DNA from: an uncultured Lacticaseibacillus sp.
GTDB taxonomy: Bacteria; Bacillota; Bacilli; Lactobacillales; Lactobacillaceae
Direction of reading: 5' to 3'
NCBI GenBank assembly: GCA_934370925.1
Contig: CAKRNG010000005.1
Span: forward strand, 1-64,000
DNA length: 64,000 nucleotides
The notes under the pieces are model-generated. The model did no database searches and was not told the origin of the DNA. It worked only from the letters and a program-made list of their open reading frames with translations. The position numbers and the translations under genes are program-made. The first letter of the stretch is position 1; every line of letters begins with the position of its first letter. Positions 42,652 to 53,500 of this stretch are shown here, in pieces.

Positions 42652-45264
42652 TTACTTTTCCGTAGTAGTTACGTTTTCAACCTGCGCTTCAAATGATAAC
42701 TTGCCAGAGGCGTCAACGTCAACCGTTACCGCACTATTTGGTAAAATCATTCCCGCAATAATTTGTTTTGCGAGTGGCGTTTCGACCCGATCCGTAATTA
42801 AACGCTGCAATGGACGTGCCCCATAAGCAGGTTCATACCCATCAGCCGCAAGCTTATCAAGCGCCGCGTCCTTAAACGTTAACGTGATTTGCTGATCCGC
42901 TAAGCGTTGTTGCAACCCAGCAATGTCCTTCACCACAATTCGCCGAATATCAGCCTGTTGCAACGGATTGAACGTCACAATGTCATCAATTCGATTCAAG
43001 AATTCTGGCTTGAAGTGGCTCCGAACCAACTGCATCACCTGATTTTTAGCCTCAGTCGTCATTTTGCCGTCAACTAAACCATCCAGGAGTAAGTCACTCC
43101 CCAAGTTGGACGTCATGATGATGATGGTGTTCTTGAAATCAACTGTCCGTCCCTGACCGTCCGTTAACCGGCCATCGTCTAATACCTGTAGCAAAATGTT
43201 AAATACATCTGGGTGTGCTTTTTCAACTTCATCCAAAAGTACGATGGTATACGGGTTCCGGCGTACAGCCTCTGTCAGCTGGCCCCCTTCTTCGTAACCC
43301 ACATACCCTGGCGCTGCCCCAACCAGGCGGGAGACGCTGTATTTTTCCATGTATTCAGACATATCAATCCGAACCATGTGCTTTTCGGAATCAAACAGGT
43401 TCTCAGCGAGTGCCTTTGCCAGTTCTGTCTTCCCGACCCCGGTTGGACCAAGGAACAAGAAACTTCCCAGTGGCCGACTTGGGTCTTGCAAGCCTGCACG
43501 GGAGCGAATAACCGCATCGCTGACAGCCTGGACCGCCTGATCCTGACCAATAACCCGTTCGTGCAGGTTATCACTCAAATGAAGTAACTTATCGCGATCG
43601 CCCTGGACTAATTTAGCCACCGGAATGCCGGTTTGTCGGCTAATGACTTCAGCAATTTCTTCTGGGGTCACCGATTCTTGAACAAGCCACGTTTCAGGGC
43701 GGTCTTGCTCTTCCATATCGGCTAATTCTTGTTCAAGTTGTGGAATTGTCCCGTGTTGCAGGCGTGCCGCAGCTTCCAAATCGTATTTCGCCTGCGCATC
43801 CGCGAGTTCTTGCTTGGCCTTTTCGATTTCAGTTTTCTTGTCGTTCAGCGAATTGATGTCCTTTTTCTCCGCCTGCCACTGCGCCTTAAGTCGGTTGGCT
43901 TCTTCCTTAACGTCCGCCAATTCAGCCTGGGTGGTCTGCAAACGGGCAACACTCGCCGCATCCGTTTCTTGTTTGAGCGCCTGTTCCTCAATCTCCAGTT
44001 GCATTTGCTTACGCTCCGCAACATCTAGCTCAGTTGGCCGAGAGTTCATCTCCACGTTGATGTTCGCGCTCGCTTCATCAACCAGGTCAATCGCCTTATC
44101 GGGTAGGAAACGGTCCGTGATGTACCGATCAGCCAACGTTGCAGCCGAAACGAGTGCCGCGTCATGAATGCGCACACCGTGGTAAATTTCGAACCGTTCC
44201 TTAAGTCCCCGCAAAATACTGATTGTGGCTTCAACGCTTGGTTCCTGAACGAGCACCTTCTGGAATCGGCGTTCAAGCGCCTTGTCCTTTTCGATGTTCT
44301 CCCGGTATTCGTCAAGCGTCGTCGCCCCAATTAGGTGCAGCTCACCCCGCGCGAGCATTGGCTTCAGCAGGTTCCCCGCGTCCATTGACCCTTCTGTCTT
44401 CCCAGCACCCACAATCGTATGGATTTCGTCAATGAACAGGATGATTTGACCTTCACTCTTCTTGACCTCATTCAACACGGCCTTGAGTCGCTCTTCGAAC
44501 TCACCACGATACTTCGCGCCGGCAATCAGGCTCCCCATATCGAGGCTGATGATGGTCTTATCCTTCAAGTTATCGGGCACGTCTTGATGGACAATCCGCT
44601 GTGCAAGACCTTCCACAATCGCGGTTTTACCAACACCAGGTTCCCCAATCAGTACGGGGTTATTCTTGGTCTTCCGGCTAAGAATACGAATCACATTGCG
44701 AATTTCTTCATCACGCCCAATAATGGGGTCCATTTTGCCAGAACGTGCTTCCGCAACCAAGTCCGTCCCGTATTTTTTGAGGGATTGGTATTGATTCTCT
44801 GCCGTTTGACTTGTCACGTGCTGTCCTCCCCGAATTTTGTCAATTTCGACACGCAGCTTCTTTTCATCCACCCCATTTTGGGTCAGGAAAGCCGCAATTG
44901 GATTATATTTCTGACGCATCAAGGCCAAAATCAGTGTATCTGTGGCGATAAACTGATCCTGTAACTCGCCCATTATCTTCTCAGCATCCTGAAAGAGCTG
45001 GTACAGGTTACGCGACATATTCTGTCCGTACGCTGAAACGCCCTCGACGACGCTGATTTTATCAATTTCGCTATCAATCACCTGATTCAATTGTGTCAGG
45101 TCAACGCCTGCCGCCGTATAAATCTGCTGTGCAAGTTCGTTCGGTTGCACCAACACACGCCACAAATGCGCAATTTCAATGTCTTGGTGGTGTCGCGTCT
45201 GGGCTACCTGTTGGGCACCGCTCAACGCTTCCGTAACGGCTTGGGTTAACTTTTCTGGATTCAC
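42652..45264 (-). CDS. clpB: ATP-dependent chaperone ClpB
   Basis: This disaggregase works with DnaK. It has the N-terminal Clp repeats, AAA+ domain 1 ([13 protein letters not shown], with FIDEIH), the long coiled-coil middle domain (about residues 410-525) and AAA+ domain 2 ([27 protein letters not shown]). Length 870 is standard. There is no ClpP-binding IGF loop expected, in keeping with ClpB. The promoter is overlapped by a CtsR operator, so expression should be heat-inducible. Confidence 0.97.
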   Translation of the reverse strand: MNPEKLTQAVTEALSGAQQVAQTRHHQDIEIAHLWRVLVQPNELAQQIYTAAGVDLTQLNQVIDSEIDKISVVEGVSAYGQNMSRNLYQLFQDAEKIMGELQDQFIATDTLILALMRQKYNPIAAFLTQNGVDEKKLRVEIDKIRGGQHVTSQTAENQYQSLKKYGTDLVAEARSGKMDPIIGRDEEIRNVIRILSRKTKNNPVLIGEPGVGKTAIVEGLAQRIVHQDVPDNLKDKTIISLDMGSLIAGAKYRGEFEERLKAVLNEVKKSEGQIILFIDEIHTIVGAGKTEGSMDAGNLLKPMLARGELHLIGATTLDEYRENIEKDKALERRFQKVLVQEPSVEATISILRGLKERFEIYHGVRIHDAALVSAATLADRYITDRFLPDKAIDLVDEASANINVEMNSRPTELDVAERKQMQLEIEEQALKQETDAASVARLQTTQAELADVKEEANRLKAQWQAEKKDINSLNDKKTEIEKAKQELADAQAKYDLEAAARLQHGTIPQLEQELADMEEQDRPETWLVQESVTPEEIAEVISRQTGIPVAKLVQGDRDKLLHLSDNLHERVIGQDQAVQAVSDAVIRSRAGLQDPSRPLGSFLFLGPTGVGKTELAKALAENLFDSEKHMVRIDMSEYMEKYSVSRLVGAAPGYVGYEEGGQLTEAVRRNPYTIVLLDEVEKAHPDVFNILLQVLDDGRLTDGQGRTVDFKNTIIIMTSNLGSDLLLDGLVDGKMTTEAKNQVMQLVRSHFKPEFLNRIDDIVTFNPLQQADIRRIVVKDIAGLQQRLADQQITLTFKDAALDKLAADGYEPAYGARPLQRLITDRVETPLAKQIIAGMILPNSAVTVDVDASGKLSFEAQVENVTTTEK

Positions 45265-45309
45265 GGGTTCACCATTCCTTTCACATTACGTGTTCTCTAT
45301 ACAAGTTAA

Positions 45310-45338
45310 ATTGTAACAACTTCGCAATGGTCAGTAAA
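45310..45338 (-). promoter_or_regulatory. Promoter of clpB
   Basis: Minus-strand TTTACT (45333-45338) and TACAAT (45310-45315) are separated by 17 bp. Confidence 0.65.
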
Positions 45339-45345
45339 GGTCAAA
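45329..45345. promoter_or_regulatory. CtsR operator upstream of clpB
   Basis: GGTCAGT-AAA-GGTCAAA is the CtsR box: two heptads with a 3-base spacer, the second perfect and the first differing at two bases. It overlaps the -35 region, the usual position for CtsR repression of clp genes. Confidence 0.8.
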
Positions 45346-45356
45346 AAATTAAAAAT

Positions 45357-45388
45357 AATAAAAAACGGGCCATTTGACAGCCCGTTTT
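45357..45388 (-). terminator. Intrinsic terminator of the rnz-SDR-lapA operon
   Basis: Arms AAAACGGGC (45362-45370) and GCCCGTTTT (45380-45388) are followed by T-rich sequence on the minus strand. Confidence 0.75.
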
Positions 45389-45398
45389 CCTACTTTGT

Positions 45399-45707
45399 TC
45401 AGTTCTCTTGCGTATCCTTGCTATCCGTCTCAATGACCCCCTTCGCCTTCTTCGGCTGGGTCCGTAGACGGTTCACTTCTTCCTGCAGGCGTGCGGTTGT
45501 TTTACGTGCCGCTGCGATGCTCGAGGCAGAGAGAAGCAGCGTAATGAGCGCACCTAAAAGCAGGCTTCCCACAATCACAATGATGAGCGGCCATTCAAAG
45601 TGTGCAAATAAAATGTTGACCGTCACGTTCTGACTATTCTGCAGGGCGAAAATAACCACCAACAGAACGAGTACGAGGCTAATAACGAATCGACGTTGAT
45701 TTTTCAT
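45399..45707 (-). CDS. LapA-like membrane protein (DUF1049)
   Basis: The 102 residues have two membrane helices (FVISLVLVLLVVIFALQN and WPLIIVIVGSLLLGALITLLL), then a basic coiled-coil tail (ARLQEEVNRLRTQPKKAKG). ALQNSQNVTVNILF between the helices is the DUF1049 signature. In other bacteria LapA/LapB assist envelope assembly; in Gram-positives the role is unknown. It starts 4 bases after the SDR stop, so the two are co-translated. Confidence 0.85.
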   Translation of the reverse strand: MKNQRRFVISLVLVLLVVIFALQNSQNVTVNILFAHFEWPLIIVIVGSLLLGALITLLLSASSIAAARKTTARLQEEVNRLRTQPKKAKGVIETDSKDTQEN

Positions 45708-45711
45708 ATAA

Positions 45712-46509
45712 TCACTTCCGGTTAAAAATTGTTCCCGCCAACCAGTCACCCACCCGTGGCACCATTGGGTAAACGATTGACGCAACATTCATGATGGCAG
45801 GGGCGTTAATCTCACGCACGGGGCGGTTGAAGGCCCGAACGATGCGCACCGCTAGCTTGTCTGGATCGAGGGCAAACGCCGCGATAGCCTGTTCGTAATC
45901 CTCTGCTTTGGCTGTTTTGAAGAAGTTGGTTGCCACGGGACCAGGATTAATGGTTGTCACCTGCACCCCTGCTGGCTTCAGTTCCATCCGCAACGCGTTA
46001 TCATACGCAATCACCGCAGATTTTGTTGCCGCGTAAACTGCAGACTTCGGTGTGGCAATTTTTCCCGCCATCGAGGCAATCGTCAGGATATGCCCCTTCC
46101 CCTGTGAAATCATCTGCCGGCCGGCCAACCGCGTCATGTACATCATACCAAGTACATTCGTGCGGAACATACTTTCCGCAACAGACATCGGTGTTGCCAA
46201 CGCTTCCTTGAAGACACCAAACCCAGCCGCATTGACCAAAACATCAACGTGCGACACGGTTGCGAGAATCTCTTGCCAGACAGTTTCAATGTTCGCTGGG
46301 TCCGCTACGTCTAACTGAAAGGCAAATGCAGGCCGGTGTGAGCGCTTCTGCGCCGCCACACGGACTGTTTCCAATTTAGCTAGCGTCCGTGCCAACAAGA
46401 CGACCGTGGCGCCCTCTGCTGCCGCCTGTAATGCAATCGCACGGCCTATTCCGCTCGAGCCACCCGTAATCACGACGACCTGACCCATTAAACAGCGATT
46501 ATTATTCAT
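45712..46509 (-). CDS. Short-chain dehydrogenase/reductase (SDR), classical type
   Basis: The NAD(P)-binding motif [12 protein letters not shown] lies at residues 14-25 and the catalytic YAATKSAV (Tyr-x-x-x-Lys) near 158. NAAGFG is the third family motif. Substrate is unknown. The 265 residues end in a hydrophobic segment ([14 protein letters not shown]). ATG 46509 is chosen because GGAGG lies 6 bases upstream; it overlaps the rnz stop by 8 bases. Confidence 0.88.
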   Translation of the reverse strand: MNNNRCLMGQVVVITGGSSGIGRAIALQAAAEGATVVLLARTLAKLETVRVAAQKRSHRPAFAFQLDVADPANIETVWQEILATVSHVDVLVNAAGFGVFKEALATPMSVAESMFRTNVLGMMYMTRLAGRQMISQGKGHILTIASMAGKIATPKSAVYAATKSAVIAYDNALRMELKPAGVQVTTINPGPVATNFFKTAKAEDYEQAIAAFALDPDKLAVRIVRAFNRPVREINAPAIMNVASIVYPMVPRVGDWLAGTIFNRK

Positions 46510-47461
46510 CATGTGCCTCCACGTCTTCAAGGTGTGTTTTCACAAACGGAATATCAAACTCGTTCAAATCCCCCACGACTCGCGTGTTTGCAAAAATTTT
46601 CTTTGCTTCGGTCTCAAGGTCGTGCGCCATACGCCCAACGTAACGCGCTGAGATGTGGTTTAAGAAGAGCCGCGAAACGCCAGCCTGCTTCGCGAGTTTT
46701 GCGGCCTGAACGTTGGTGGAATGGTAATATTGCTTGGCAAGCCGTGCTTCGTGACCCGCAAACGTACTCTCGTGAACCAGCACGTCCGCATTTTCTGCCA
46801 GTGCCAGTTCTGTTTTCACCTGCCGTGTATCCCCTAAAATTGCCACGGTCCGTCCAGTTTGCGCGGGACCAATAAAATCTGTTCCCGCAAATGTCCGTCC
46901 ATCTGGCAACGTAACGGTCTTGCCGGCCTTCAGCTGTGCGTAAAGTGGTCCCGCCGGAATCTGCGCTTCGCGAACCTTATCAATGAGCAGCTCCCCAGCG
47001 TGGTCCTTCTCCTCGACCCGAAAACCAAACGCTTCAATGCGGTGGTCCAAGTGATCACACGTTACCTTGAACGTCTTGTCATCGAGGACAACCCCTGGCT
47101 TCAGCGTTTCGAATTGAATTTGGTACGACAAACGAGTTTGCGTCACGCGCAAGCTCGTCCGAACGAAATCTTCAATTCCCTTGGGACCATAAATCGTCAG
47201 CTTCTCGTCACCGCCCTGATTCGCACGGCTGGCCAAGAATCCAGGAAGCCCAAAGATGTGGTCCCCATGTAGGTGCGTGATGAAAATCTTGGTAACTTTG
47301 CGGGGCCGTACGGTTGTCCGCAAAATTTGGTGTTGGGTTCCCTCACCACAATCGAACAACCAGACTTCATTCCGCTCGTCCAAAAGCTTCAGGGCTAAAC
47401 TACTAACATTGCGGTTACGGGCGGGTGAGCCGGCACCGGTGCCTAAAAACAAAATTTCCAT
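46502..47461 (-). CDS. rnz: Ribonuclease Z (tRNA 3' processing endonuclease)
   Basis: It is a metallo-beta-lactamase-fold nuclease that matures tRNA 3' ends. The metal motif [14 protein letters not shown] is near residue 62, and the flexible exosite arm lies around 150-190. The [11 protein letters not shown] and HESTF segments are typical. The family normally starts [13 protein letters not shown], so ATG 47461 is preferred to ATG 47470, three codons upstream. Length 319. It heads the rnz-SDR-lapA operon. Confidence 0.95.
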   Translation of the reverse strand: MEILFLGTGAGSPARNRNVSSLALKLLDERNEVWLFDCGEGTQHQILRTTVRPRKVTKIFITHLHGDHIFGLPGFLASRANQGGDEKLTIYGPKGIEDFVRTSLRVTQTRLSYQIQFETLKPGVVLDDKTFKVTCDHLDHRIEAFGFRVEEKDHAGELLIDKVREAQIPAGPLYAQLKAGKTVTLPDGRTFAGTDFIGPAQTGRTVAILGDTRQVKTELALAENADVLVHESTFAGHEARLAKQYYHSTNVQAAKLAKQAGVSRLFLNHISARYVGRMAHDLETEAKKIFANTRVVGDLNEFDIPFVKTHLEDVEAHDE

Positions 47462-47470
47462 TTCTGCCAT

Positions 47471-48003
47471 CCATTTCTAAATCTGCGTTATTTCCTTACA
47501 TACCAGTCTAACATAAAACCACGGGGACGGCAGTTGCGGGGGAAAGTTCGCGTGGCATGGACGGCAGTTGTGGGGGAAAGTTCAGCTCCGGTTTTGCGGT
47601 GTCTCCAGTGGTGGGGCACGGCTCCATAATTCTGACCAAAGCCCGGTCAGCCAGTCTCAAAGGCGTCCCGTATCTAGGCGGTAAACCGCCAAGATACCTT
47701 CACCACTTCCGCACCCCAAAACCTCCGCCGAACTTCCCCTCACAACTGCCTACATCTCTCACTAATCATCTTCTTGTTTGAATGAAAAGATGTTGATGCA
47801 ACGTCGCTGTCGCTCCTCGCGCTGCTTCCATTTGTTGATGAATTACGTTAAACCTCGGCGGATACCCTACACGTGAGCAAACCTACCCTCGATAAGACAT
47901 TCGCGCGCAGCCGCGAATGTCCTGCCTAAAAAGGGTTTCCCCTCAAAAAAGGGGGTATATTTATCCACCCCACCAGTACGCACCGGCCTGCCTCCCACCC
48001 ACC
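47471..48003. other. Long intergenic region occupied by repeats
   Basis: It holds the large structured repeat, copy 2, and a short module C remnant. No gene was recognised; the small plus-strand frame at 47557-47781 is a repeat-derived ORF. Confidence 0.7.
47527..47942. repeat. Large structured repeat, copy 2
   Basis: The left end is partly duplicated in tandem (GGCAGTTGCGGGGGAAAGTTC near 47529 read in two halves, then GGCAGTTGTGGGGGAAAG near 47563). The first hairpin is AATTCTGACC/GGTCAG with its right side shortened, and the left half of the CTTTGAG stem is missing. The GTATCTAGGCGG hairpin, the right inverted end and module B including GACATTCGCG/CGCGAATGTC are intact. Confidence 0.75.
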
Positions 48004-48045
48004 AAAAAAGCATCAGGACTGACGTGAACGTGTCAGTCCTGATGC
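48004..48045 (-). terminator. Intrinsic terminator of the acyltransferase gene
   Basis: Arms GCATCAGGACTGAC (48010-48023) and GTCAGTCCTGATGC (48032-48045) are followed by TTTTTT on the minus strand. Confidence 0.85.
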
Positions 48046-48061
48046 TCATCTGTAAGACATA

Positions 48062-49990
48062 CTACTTCAAAATCTGCTTCGTGACGAAGGTGGCGTAATA
48101 CATCGCCCCATTCGGCGTTGGGTGAACGCGGTCCTTGTAGAACCATTCGTCATGCGCATTCGAATAGCTAAACCAGTCAATCACGTGCAAGTTCTTGTAC
48201 TTGCGCGCGCCAGCCTTCAACGCGTCATTGGTCGTGTTCTGCCACGCCTTTGTTGGGACGCGGACGTTAATCCAGTACACTTGACGTTTCGTCGTTGCAA
48301 TTTTCATGACATCTGCTAGGTAACTGCTGGTTAACGGGCCGTTTGTTCCTAAGCCCACCAGAATATTATCTGCCAGTGCCCCCTGCTGTGCGTACTGCTT
48401 GAGTCCCGCGACACCGTCACTCACTTGGCGAGACGGTACGGCATCAATAAAGGCTTTCGGGAAGATTTTTTCAAGCACCGGCTGGCCGTCCTTCATCACG
48501 GAATCCCCAATCGCCGTTAGTCCCATCGTGCGGGCTTGCGTGATTTGTTTGTCTGTCAATCCGTAATGCGTTAGCTGGGTTGCAAATTTATCCTTAGGCG
48601 CTGACGAACTCGTACTCGAACTTTGCTTCGCATCATCCGCCTTACGCGCCTTTTCAGCCTTAATACTTTCTTTCAGTGCCTTGAGTCGACGCTTACTGTC
48701 GGCCTTACTCTTTTTCGTGTCAGCCAGGCGCTTTTCCAGTGGTGATTCCGTGTTTGCTGTCTTCACGCTTGGCGCTTGGACAATGCCAACGAAACCAACC
48801 AACAGAATCACGGCCAACACCCCCGCCCGAATCTGCTGCTGCCGATTCAATTTGATTGCCTTGAAGAACGTACGCATTTGCTGTCGGCCGAACTTTGCGT
48901 GGGCAAGTGGTTGCTCCACAAACCGATACGACAATTCCGTTAGCGCGACAATCAAGGCAACTTCAATGAGCGGGTACAACACTTGGTGGTCGGCGAAGTT
49001 GCTGACGCTTGCTTCCACAAACACCATCACGGGCAACTGATACAGATACAGACCGTAACTACGACTGCCCACCCAGGTAAAGAATGGGTTCGTCAGGAGG
49101 CGGTTAAAAATCCCCCCTGGATGTGCGACCACCGCCACCAGAATCATGACGAGCAAGGAGAAGATGAACATCCCCCCGCGATAAAGAAACGCACTTTGGT
49201 CATCTGTATAGATAACCATGAGCAACATCAAGATAAGCGTGACGCCACCCGTGACGTTCAAAACTAGTTTATCCGTTCGTGAAACGTTCTGTGCTAACCG
49301 GCTACTTGGCCAAATAAATGCCAGTGCCGCCCCAAGAAGGATGCTAAATACCCGCGTGTCCGTTCCGTAATAAAGACGACTAGGATCGTACGGCACCCCT
49401 GCTTTTGGCTGGTAAAGCACTGCCATAATCAAACCTGAGATGACAGCCAACCCGACTGCCACCTGAAAGGCACGTTGCTTAAACTGCTTCCCCGTTCGTT
49501 TCCGCAACAAAAGCACAAGCAGTGGCCACACAAGGTAGAACTGGCCTTCAATTGCCAACGTCCACAAATGCGTGAACGGACTCTGACCCTGTGCAAATTG
49601 CGCAAAGTAAGACTGTCCGTTTGCAATTTGCCACCAGTTATAAACGTACGTCAAATTCGTTAGGACAATCTGGTGCAACTGGTGCAACAACCCCCGATCA
49701 AACAGGGTGATGTACGCGCTCGTTGCCATGAGCATCAGGACAAGTCCCGGATAAAGGCGTCGAATTCGCCGCTGCCAGAAGCCCTTAAAGTCAAAGCCAC
49801 CGGTTCGGTCGAATTCCATATTCAACCCGTCAGTAATCAAGTATCCGGAAACAACCATAAATATCGGCACACCGAGGTACCCGCCCCGGAAAATATCCGG
49901 ACGCAGATGGTAAAGAATAACCCCCAAAACCCCAATTGTGCGCAAGCCGTCAAAGCCGGTGATGTACCGGCGCTTCTTTTGCTGTTGCAT
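48062..49990 (-). CDS. OatA-like peptidoglycan/cell-surface O-acetyltransferase
   Basis: The 642-residue protein has an acyltransferase-3 membrane domain (ITGFDGLRTIGVLGVILYHL at the start, then RRIRRLYPGLVLML and HLWTLAIEGQFYLVWPLL) of about 10-11 helices. An Ala/Lys/Ser-rich linker (about 430-480) leads to an extracellular SGNH esterase domain with GDSVM, GTNG and DRVHPTPNG. This two-domain form is that of OatA, which O-acetylates muramic acid, but relatives act on teichoic acids or polysaccharide. ATG 49990 follows GAGAG. It lies 47 bases behind obg and may be co-transcribed. Confidence 0.85.
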   Translation of the reverse strand: MQQQKKRRYITGFDGLRTIGVLGVILYHLRPDIFRGGYLGVPIFMVVSGYLITDGLNMEFDRTGGFDFKGFWQRRIRRLYPGLVLMLMATSAYITLFDRGLLHQLHQIVLTNLTYVYNWWQIANGQSYFAQFAQGQSPFTHLWTLAIEGQFYLVWPLLVLLLRKRTGKQFKQRAFQVAVGLAVISGLIMAVLYQPKAGVPYDPSRLYYGTDTRVFSILLGAALAFIWPSSRLAQNVSRTDKLVLNVTGGVTLILMLLMVIYTDDQSAFLYRGGMFIFSLLVMILVAVVAHPGGIFNRLLTNPFFTWVGSRSYGLYLYQLPVMVFVEASVSNFADHQVLYPLIEVALIVALTELSYRFVEQPLAHAKFGRQQMRTFFKAIKLNRQQQIRAGVLAVILLVGFVGIVQAPSVKTANTESPLEKRLADTKKSKADSKRRLKALKESIKAEKARKADDAKQSSSTSSSAPKDKFATQLTHYGLTDKQITQARTMGLTAIGDSVMKDGQPVLEKIFPKAFIDAVPSRQVSDGVAGLKQYAQQGALADNILVGLGTNGPLTSSYLADVMKIATTKRQVYWINVRVPTKAWQNTTNDALKAGARKYKNLHVIDWFSYSNAHDEWFYKDRVHPTPNGAMYYATFVTKQILK

Positions 49991-50037
49991 ACACAATACT
50001 CTCAATCTTCCATAAAATCAGTGTTAACCCAACGAAA

Positions 50038-51321
50038 CTATTCTTCGAAGTTAAACGTCAATTCGCCAATCGTGACCTGATCACCGTTCTCGGCACCCGC
50101 TTCACGCAGCGCCTCGTCGATACCCATCTTCCGTAGCGTCCGGGCAAAGCGCAGAACCCCATCGTCGTGCGCCAAGTTCGCCATCGCCGCCACACGTTCA
50201 ATCCGTGACCCGCTGATGGTGAAGCCGTATTCATCTTCAGTGACCGTGAAGGCATTCTCATCCTTCATGGTGTAATTCTTCTCTTCTTCGCTGTGGTGGT
50301 CATCCGTCACAACTGGTGCCGTCGCCAGCATTTCTGCCGTCTTCCGCAATAACTGCTGCAAGTTACTGTGCGTCACACTGGAAATTGCCATTATCCGGTC
50401 TTCTTCAACACCATCTGCCACAAGCTTTTCGTGGAATTCTGCGTACCGTTCATCCGCACCTGGCGCGTCCATCTTGGTTGCCACCACAATTTCGGGGCGA
50501 TCCAACATGTTGTCATCGTACGTCAACAGTTCCTTTTGAATCTGCAGGTAGTCCGTATATGGGTCCCGACCATTCAGTGGGTCCATTTCGACAAGGTGCA
50601 GAATCACCCGCGTCCGTTCAACGTGACGCAGGAACTGAATACCCAGCCCGACGCCCGTTGCGGCACCTTCAACCAGCCCTGGCAAATCGGCCATAACAAA
50701 GTCCGTCCCGTCATCCAAGCGGACCATGCCAAGGTTAGGCACCAAGGTCGTGAACTGGTAAGCCGCGATTTTTGGCTTCGCGCCTGTCACAGCAGCGAGC
50801 AAGGTGGACTTCCCAACGGATGGGAACCCAACCAGCCCAACGTCAGCAAGCACCTTGAGTTCTAGGGTCACATAACGTTCCTGACCTGGTTCGCCATTTT
50901 CAGCGATTTCTGGCGCCGTGTTCTTTGGGGAAACAAAGTGAATATTCCCACGACCGCCACGACCACCTCGTGCGACGACGAGTTCTTCACCGGGTGCCGT
51001 TAAGTCCCCAATGAATTCGCCCGTGTCCGCATCCACCACGCTCGTCCCAGCTGGCACAGCCACACGCGTGTCTTCAGAGGCACGACCGTACATCGCCTTC
51101 GCCAACCCGTTACTGCCGGCCTTGGCCTTAAAGTGCTTGTGGTAGCGGAAGTCCATCAAGGTGTTCAACCCTGAATCCACGTAGAACACAATGCTTCCAC
51201 CGCGACCACCATCACCGCCAGACGGGCCACCGAATGGAACGAACTTTTCGTGCCGGAAAGCAACGGCCCCGTCGCCCCCCTTACCCGCACGTACTTCAAC
51301 TGTCACCTGATCTACAAACAT
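50038..51321 (-). CDS. obg: GTPase Obg (CgtA)
   Basis: It is an essential GTPase of ribosome assembly and stress control. The N-terminal Obg fold is glycine-rich ([20 protein letters not shown] and [14 protein letters not shown]), followed by the G domain ([11 protein letters not shown] near residue 168, DLPGLVEGA) and a C-terminal OCT domain ([14 protein letters not shown]) found in low-GC Gram-positives. Length 427. A 275-nt structured leader precedes it, with its own promoter. Confidence 0.96.
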   Translation of the reverse strand: MFVDQVTVEVRAGKGGDGAVAFRHEKFVPFGGPSGGDGGRGGSIVFYVDSGLNTLMDFRYHKHFKAKAGSNGLAKAMYGRASEDTRVAVPAGTSVVDADTGEFIGDLTAPGEELVVARGGRGGRGNIHFVSPKNTAPEIAENGEPGQERYVTLELKVLADVGLVGFPSVGKSTLLAAVTGAKPKIAAYQFTTLVPNLGMVRLDDGTDFVMADLPGLVEGAATGVGLGIQFLRHVERTRVILHLVEMDPLNGRDPYTDYLQIQKELLTYDDNMLDRPEIVVATKMDAPGADERYAEFHEKLVADGVEEDRIMAISSVTHSNLQQLLRKTAEMLATAPVVTDDHHSEEEKNYTMKDENAFTVTEDEYGFTISGSRIERVAAMANLAHDDGVLRFARTLRKMGIDEALREAGAENGDQVTIGELTFNFEE

Positions 51322-51597
51322 TTCTCTTTGGCTCGCCAGCTTGCACGAGCACTCTCCTTTTGAAGTCATTTTCAGGGTGATTTCTCACCCTCACGTTAAC
51401 AACCGTAGTCGACCGGATAATCCATCCGGCGGTTCTGACGCACAAGAAACTGCGACCAGCCCCATAATAGTAACGGGGATGCGTCATTCGTCGCATCCCC
51501 ATCCTCACTCGCTGGGCCATAAGTTGCGGTTCAAAACGTGTCCGCTTGTTGCGGCAACCAGATACCGATCGACTTATGGTGCACTCTCTTGTTCCTA
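51322..51597 (-). ncRNA. Long structured 5' leader of obg, unassigned
   Basis: The minus-strand transcript from about 51597 would fold several stems: CCATAAGT pairing with ACTTATGG across about 60 nt, GGGGATGCG/CGCATCCCC (loop ACGAATGA), CCGGAT/ATCCGG and AGGGTGA/TCACCCT. No T-box, L21 or other known leader signature (such as AGGGTGGNACCGCG) is present. Nothing codes here. Confidence 0.5.
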
Positions 51598-51603
51598 CCT
51601 TAC

Positions 51604-51632
51604 AGAATACAGACCCCGCGTGCAAAAATCAA
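51604..51632 (-). promoter_or_regulatory. Promoter of the obg leader transcript
   Basis: Minus-strand TTGATT (51627-51632) and TATTCT (51604-51609) are separated by 17 bp, in the gap between uvrC and obg. Confidence 0.6.
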
Positions 51633-51687
51633 TTGCAACCGCCATGTGTCGCCCCTTTAAAGCGTCGACATTAGAGAAAAACAACAA

Positions 51688-53472
51688 TTAAAGGAGGGCC
51701 AGATGAATCGTCTGGGCCGTTGTTTTACTAATTCCGATTGCTTGCAGTTCCGCGATGCTGGCAGCCTTGATGTTATTAATCGTCTTAAACTCGCGCATTA
51801 ACTTTGCCCGCGTCTTCGGACCTACGCCCTTAATCTCTTCGAGGCGACTCGTCAGACTTGTTTTACTGCGCAGTTGCCGGTGGAAGGTAATCGCAAATCG
51901 GTGCACCTCATCTTGAATCCGTTCAAGTAAATAAAAGCCCTGACTACGCGGATTTAACTCAATCGGCTGATCCAAATCACCATAAAGCAATGCCGCCGTT
52001 TTGTGCTTATTATTCTTCACCATCCCCGCCACCGGAATGTCCAAGTTGAGTTCATTCTCCAAGACATCCTTGGCTGCATTCATTTCAATTGCGCCCCCAT
52101 CCATCAAAATCAAGTCTGGAAGTGGCTTTTCTTCTTTCAACAGACGGGAATAGCGGCGGAAAATAACCTCCCGCGTGTTCGCATCTTCATTGGCGCTGTG
52201 GTCGTTTTCATCTTGCGCCAGCTTGTACTTCCGGTAATTCGTCTTCTCTGGCCGTCCGTCCACGAATTGAATCATGGCACTAACAGGTTCGGCCCCCTGA
52301 ATGTGGCTATGGTCGAATGCTTCAATCACGTGTCCATCCCGGGGCAAGTCAAGCGCCGTCATGATTTCAGCTTGCGCTTCCACCGTCTTCCGGTTGTCCA
52401 GTTCCAGCAACCGAAACTTTTCTTCCAGCGTAATCCGGCTATTCTTAGCGGCGAGTTCCATCAGGGCCCGCTTCTCCCCACGTTGCGGCGTGCGCACAGG
52501 GACCCCAATCACGTCGCTCAACACGTCATTATCCATCCCCGCGGGCACCAGGATTTCTCGTGGCTTCACGTTGTTTTTCCGGTTGTAGAACTGCATGATG
52601 AAGGACTCAAATTCTTCCTCAGCCGTGTTGACGATTGGGAACAACCGCTTCTCCCGCTTCATGAGTCGCGCTTGCCGAATGAAGAATACCTGAATGGAAA
52701 TCCACCCTTTATCCCAGTAAAAGTTAAATAAGTCGCGCGTCGTGTGGTCAGTTGAAATAATCTTCTGCTTTTCAACCGTTGCCTCAATATATTTAATCTG
52801 GTCGCGAATTTCGCCCGCGCGTTCATATTCCTCGCCCTCAGCAGCCGCCATCATCCGTTTCGTCAGACTAGCCTTGACCTTCGCCGTGTTGCCGTTCAAA
52901 AAACTTTTGATTCGGGCAATTTGCGTGGCGTATTCCTGCTCAGGCACTTCCTGAAAGCACGCACCTAAACATTGGCCCATGTGGTAATACAAGCAGGGAC
53001 GTCCCTGATACCCATTACACCGCCGTAACGGGTAGACGCGCTGAATGAATTGGAGTGTTTCCTCCGCCGCGTAAACGTTGGGGTATGGGCCGAAGTAATA
53101 GGCACCATCCTTACGCACATCACTAACAATCAGCGTCCGGGGATCACGTTCATTGGTAATCTTAATGTAGGGGTAGCCCGTCCCCTTCTTTAACTTAATA
53201 TTGTAGTAAGGCTGATACTTCTGGATTAATGTAATTTCGAGGAGGAAAGCTTCTTTATCCGTGCTCGTCACGATGAAGTCAAAATCAGCAATTTCCGAAA
53301 CCAATTTTGCCGTCTTCCCGTCATGGTGACTCTTGAAGTATGACCGTACGCGATTTTTAAGGTTTTTGGCCTTCCCCACGTAAATAATCTTGCCGGTAAT
53401 ATCCTTCATTTGGTAGCTCCCCGGCAAGTCAGGGAGGAGAGACAACTTCTGTTCAATATGTTCGGACGCCAT
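51688..53472 (-). CDS. uvrC: UvrABC system protein C (excinuclease)
   Basis: It makes the dual incisions of nucleotide excision repair. The N-terminal GIY-YIG domain (LPGSYQMKDITGKIIYVGKAKNLKNRV, quoted in part: GKIIYVGKAKNL) is followed by a UVR motif (RMMAAAEGEEYERAGEIRDQ), the RNase H-like catalytic domain with EAFDHSHIQGAEPVS, and a C-terminal helix-hairpin-helix pair. At 594 residues it is complete. Its promoter carries a LexA-like box. AAAGGAGGAAG precedes the ATG. Confidence 0.96.
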   Translation of the reverse strand: MASEHIEQKLSLLPDLPGSYQMKDITGKIIYVGKAKNLKNRVRSYFKSHHDGKTAKLVSEIADFDFIVTSTDKEAFLLEITLIQKYQPYYNIKLKKGTGYPYIKITNERDPRTLIVSDVRKDGAYYFGPYPNVYAAEETLQFIQRVYPLRRCNGYQGRPCLYYHMGQCLGACFQEVPEQEYATQIARIKSFLNGNTAKVKASLTKRMMAAAEGEEYERAGEIRDQIKYIEATVEKQKIISTDHTTRDLFNFYWDKGWISIQVFFIRQARLMKREKRLFPIVNTAEEEFESFIMQFYNRKNNVKPREILVPAGMDNDVLSDVIGVPVRTPQRGEKRALMELAAKNSRITLEEKFRLLELDNRKTVEAQAEIMTALDLPRDGHVIEAFDHSHIQGAEPVSAMIQFVDGRPEKTNYRKYKLAQDENDHSANEDANTREVIFRRYSRLLKEEKPLPDLILMDGGAIEMNAAKDVLENELNLDIPVAGMVKNNKHKTAALLYGDLDQPIELNPRSQGFYLLERIQDEVHRFAITFHRQLRSKTSLTSRLEEIKGVGPKTRAKLMREFKTINNIKAASIAELQAIGISKTTAQTIHLALL

Positions 53473-53500
53473 CGTGCACTTCCTCCTTTAATAATTAGAC

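Noticed and set aside
51322..51597. T-box or ribosomal-protein leader before obg
   Set aside because: The T-box antiterminator signature is absent and the stems do not match L21-type leaders, so it is reported as unassigned.
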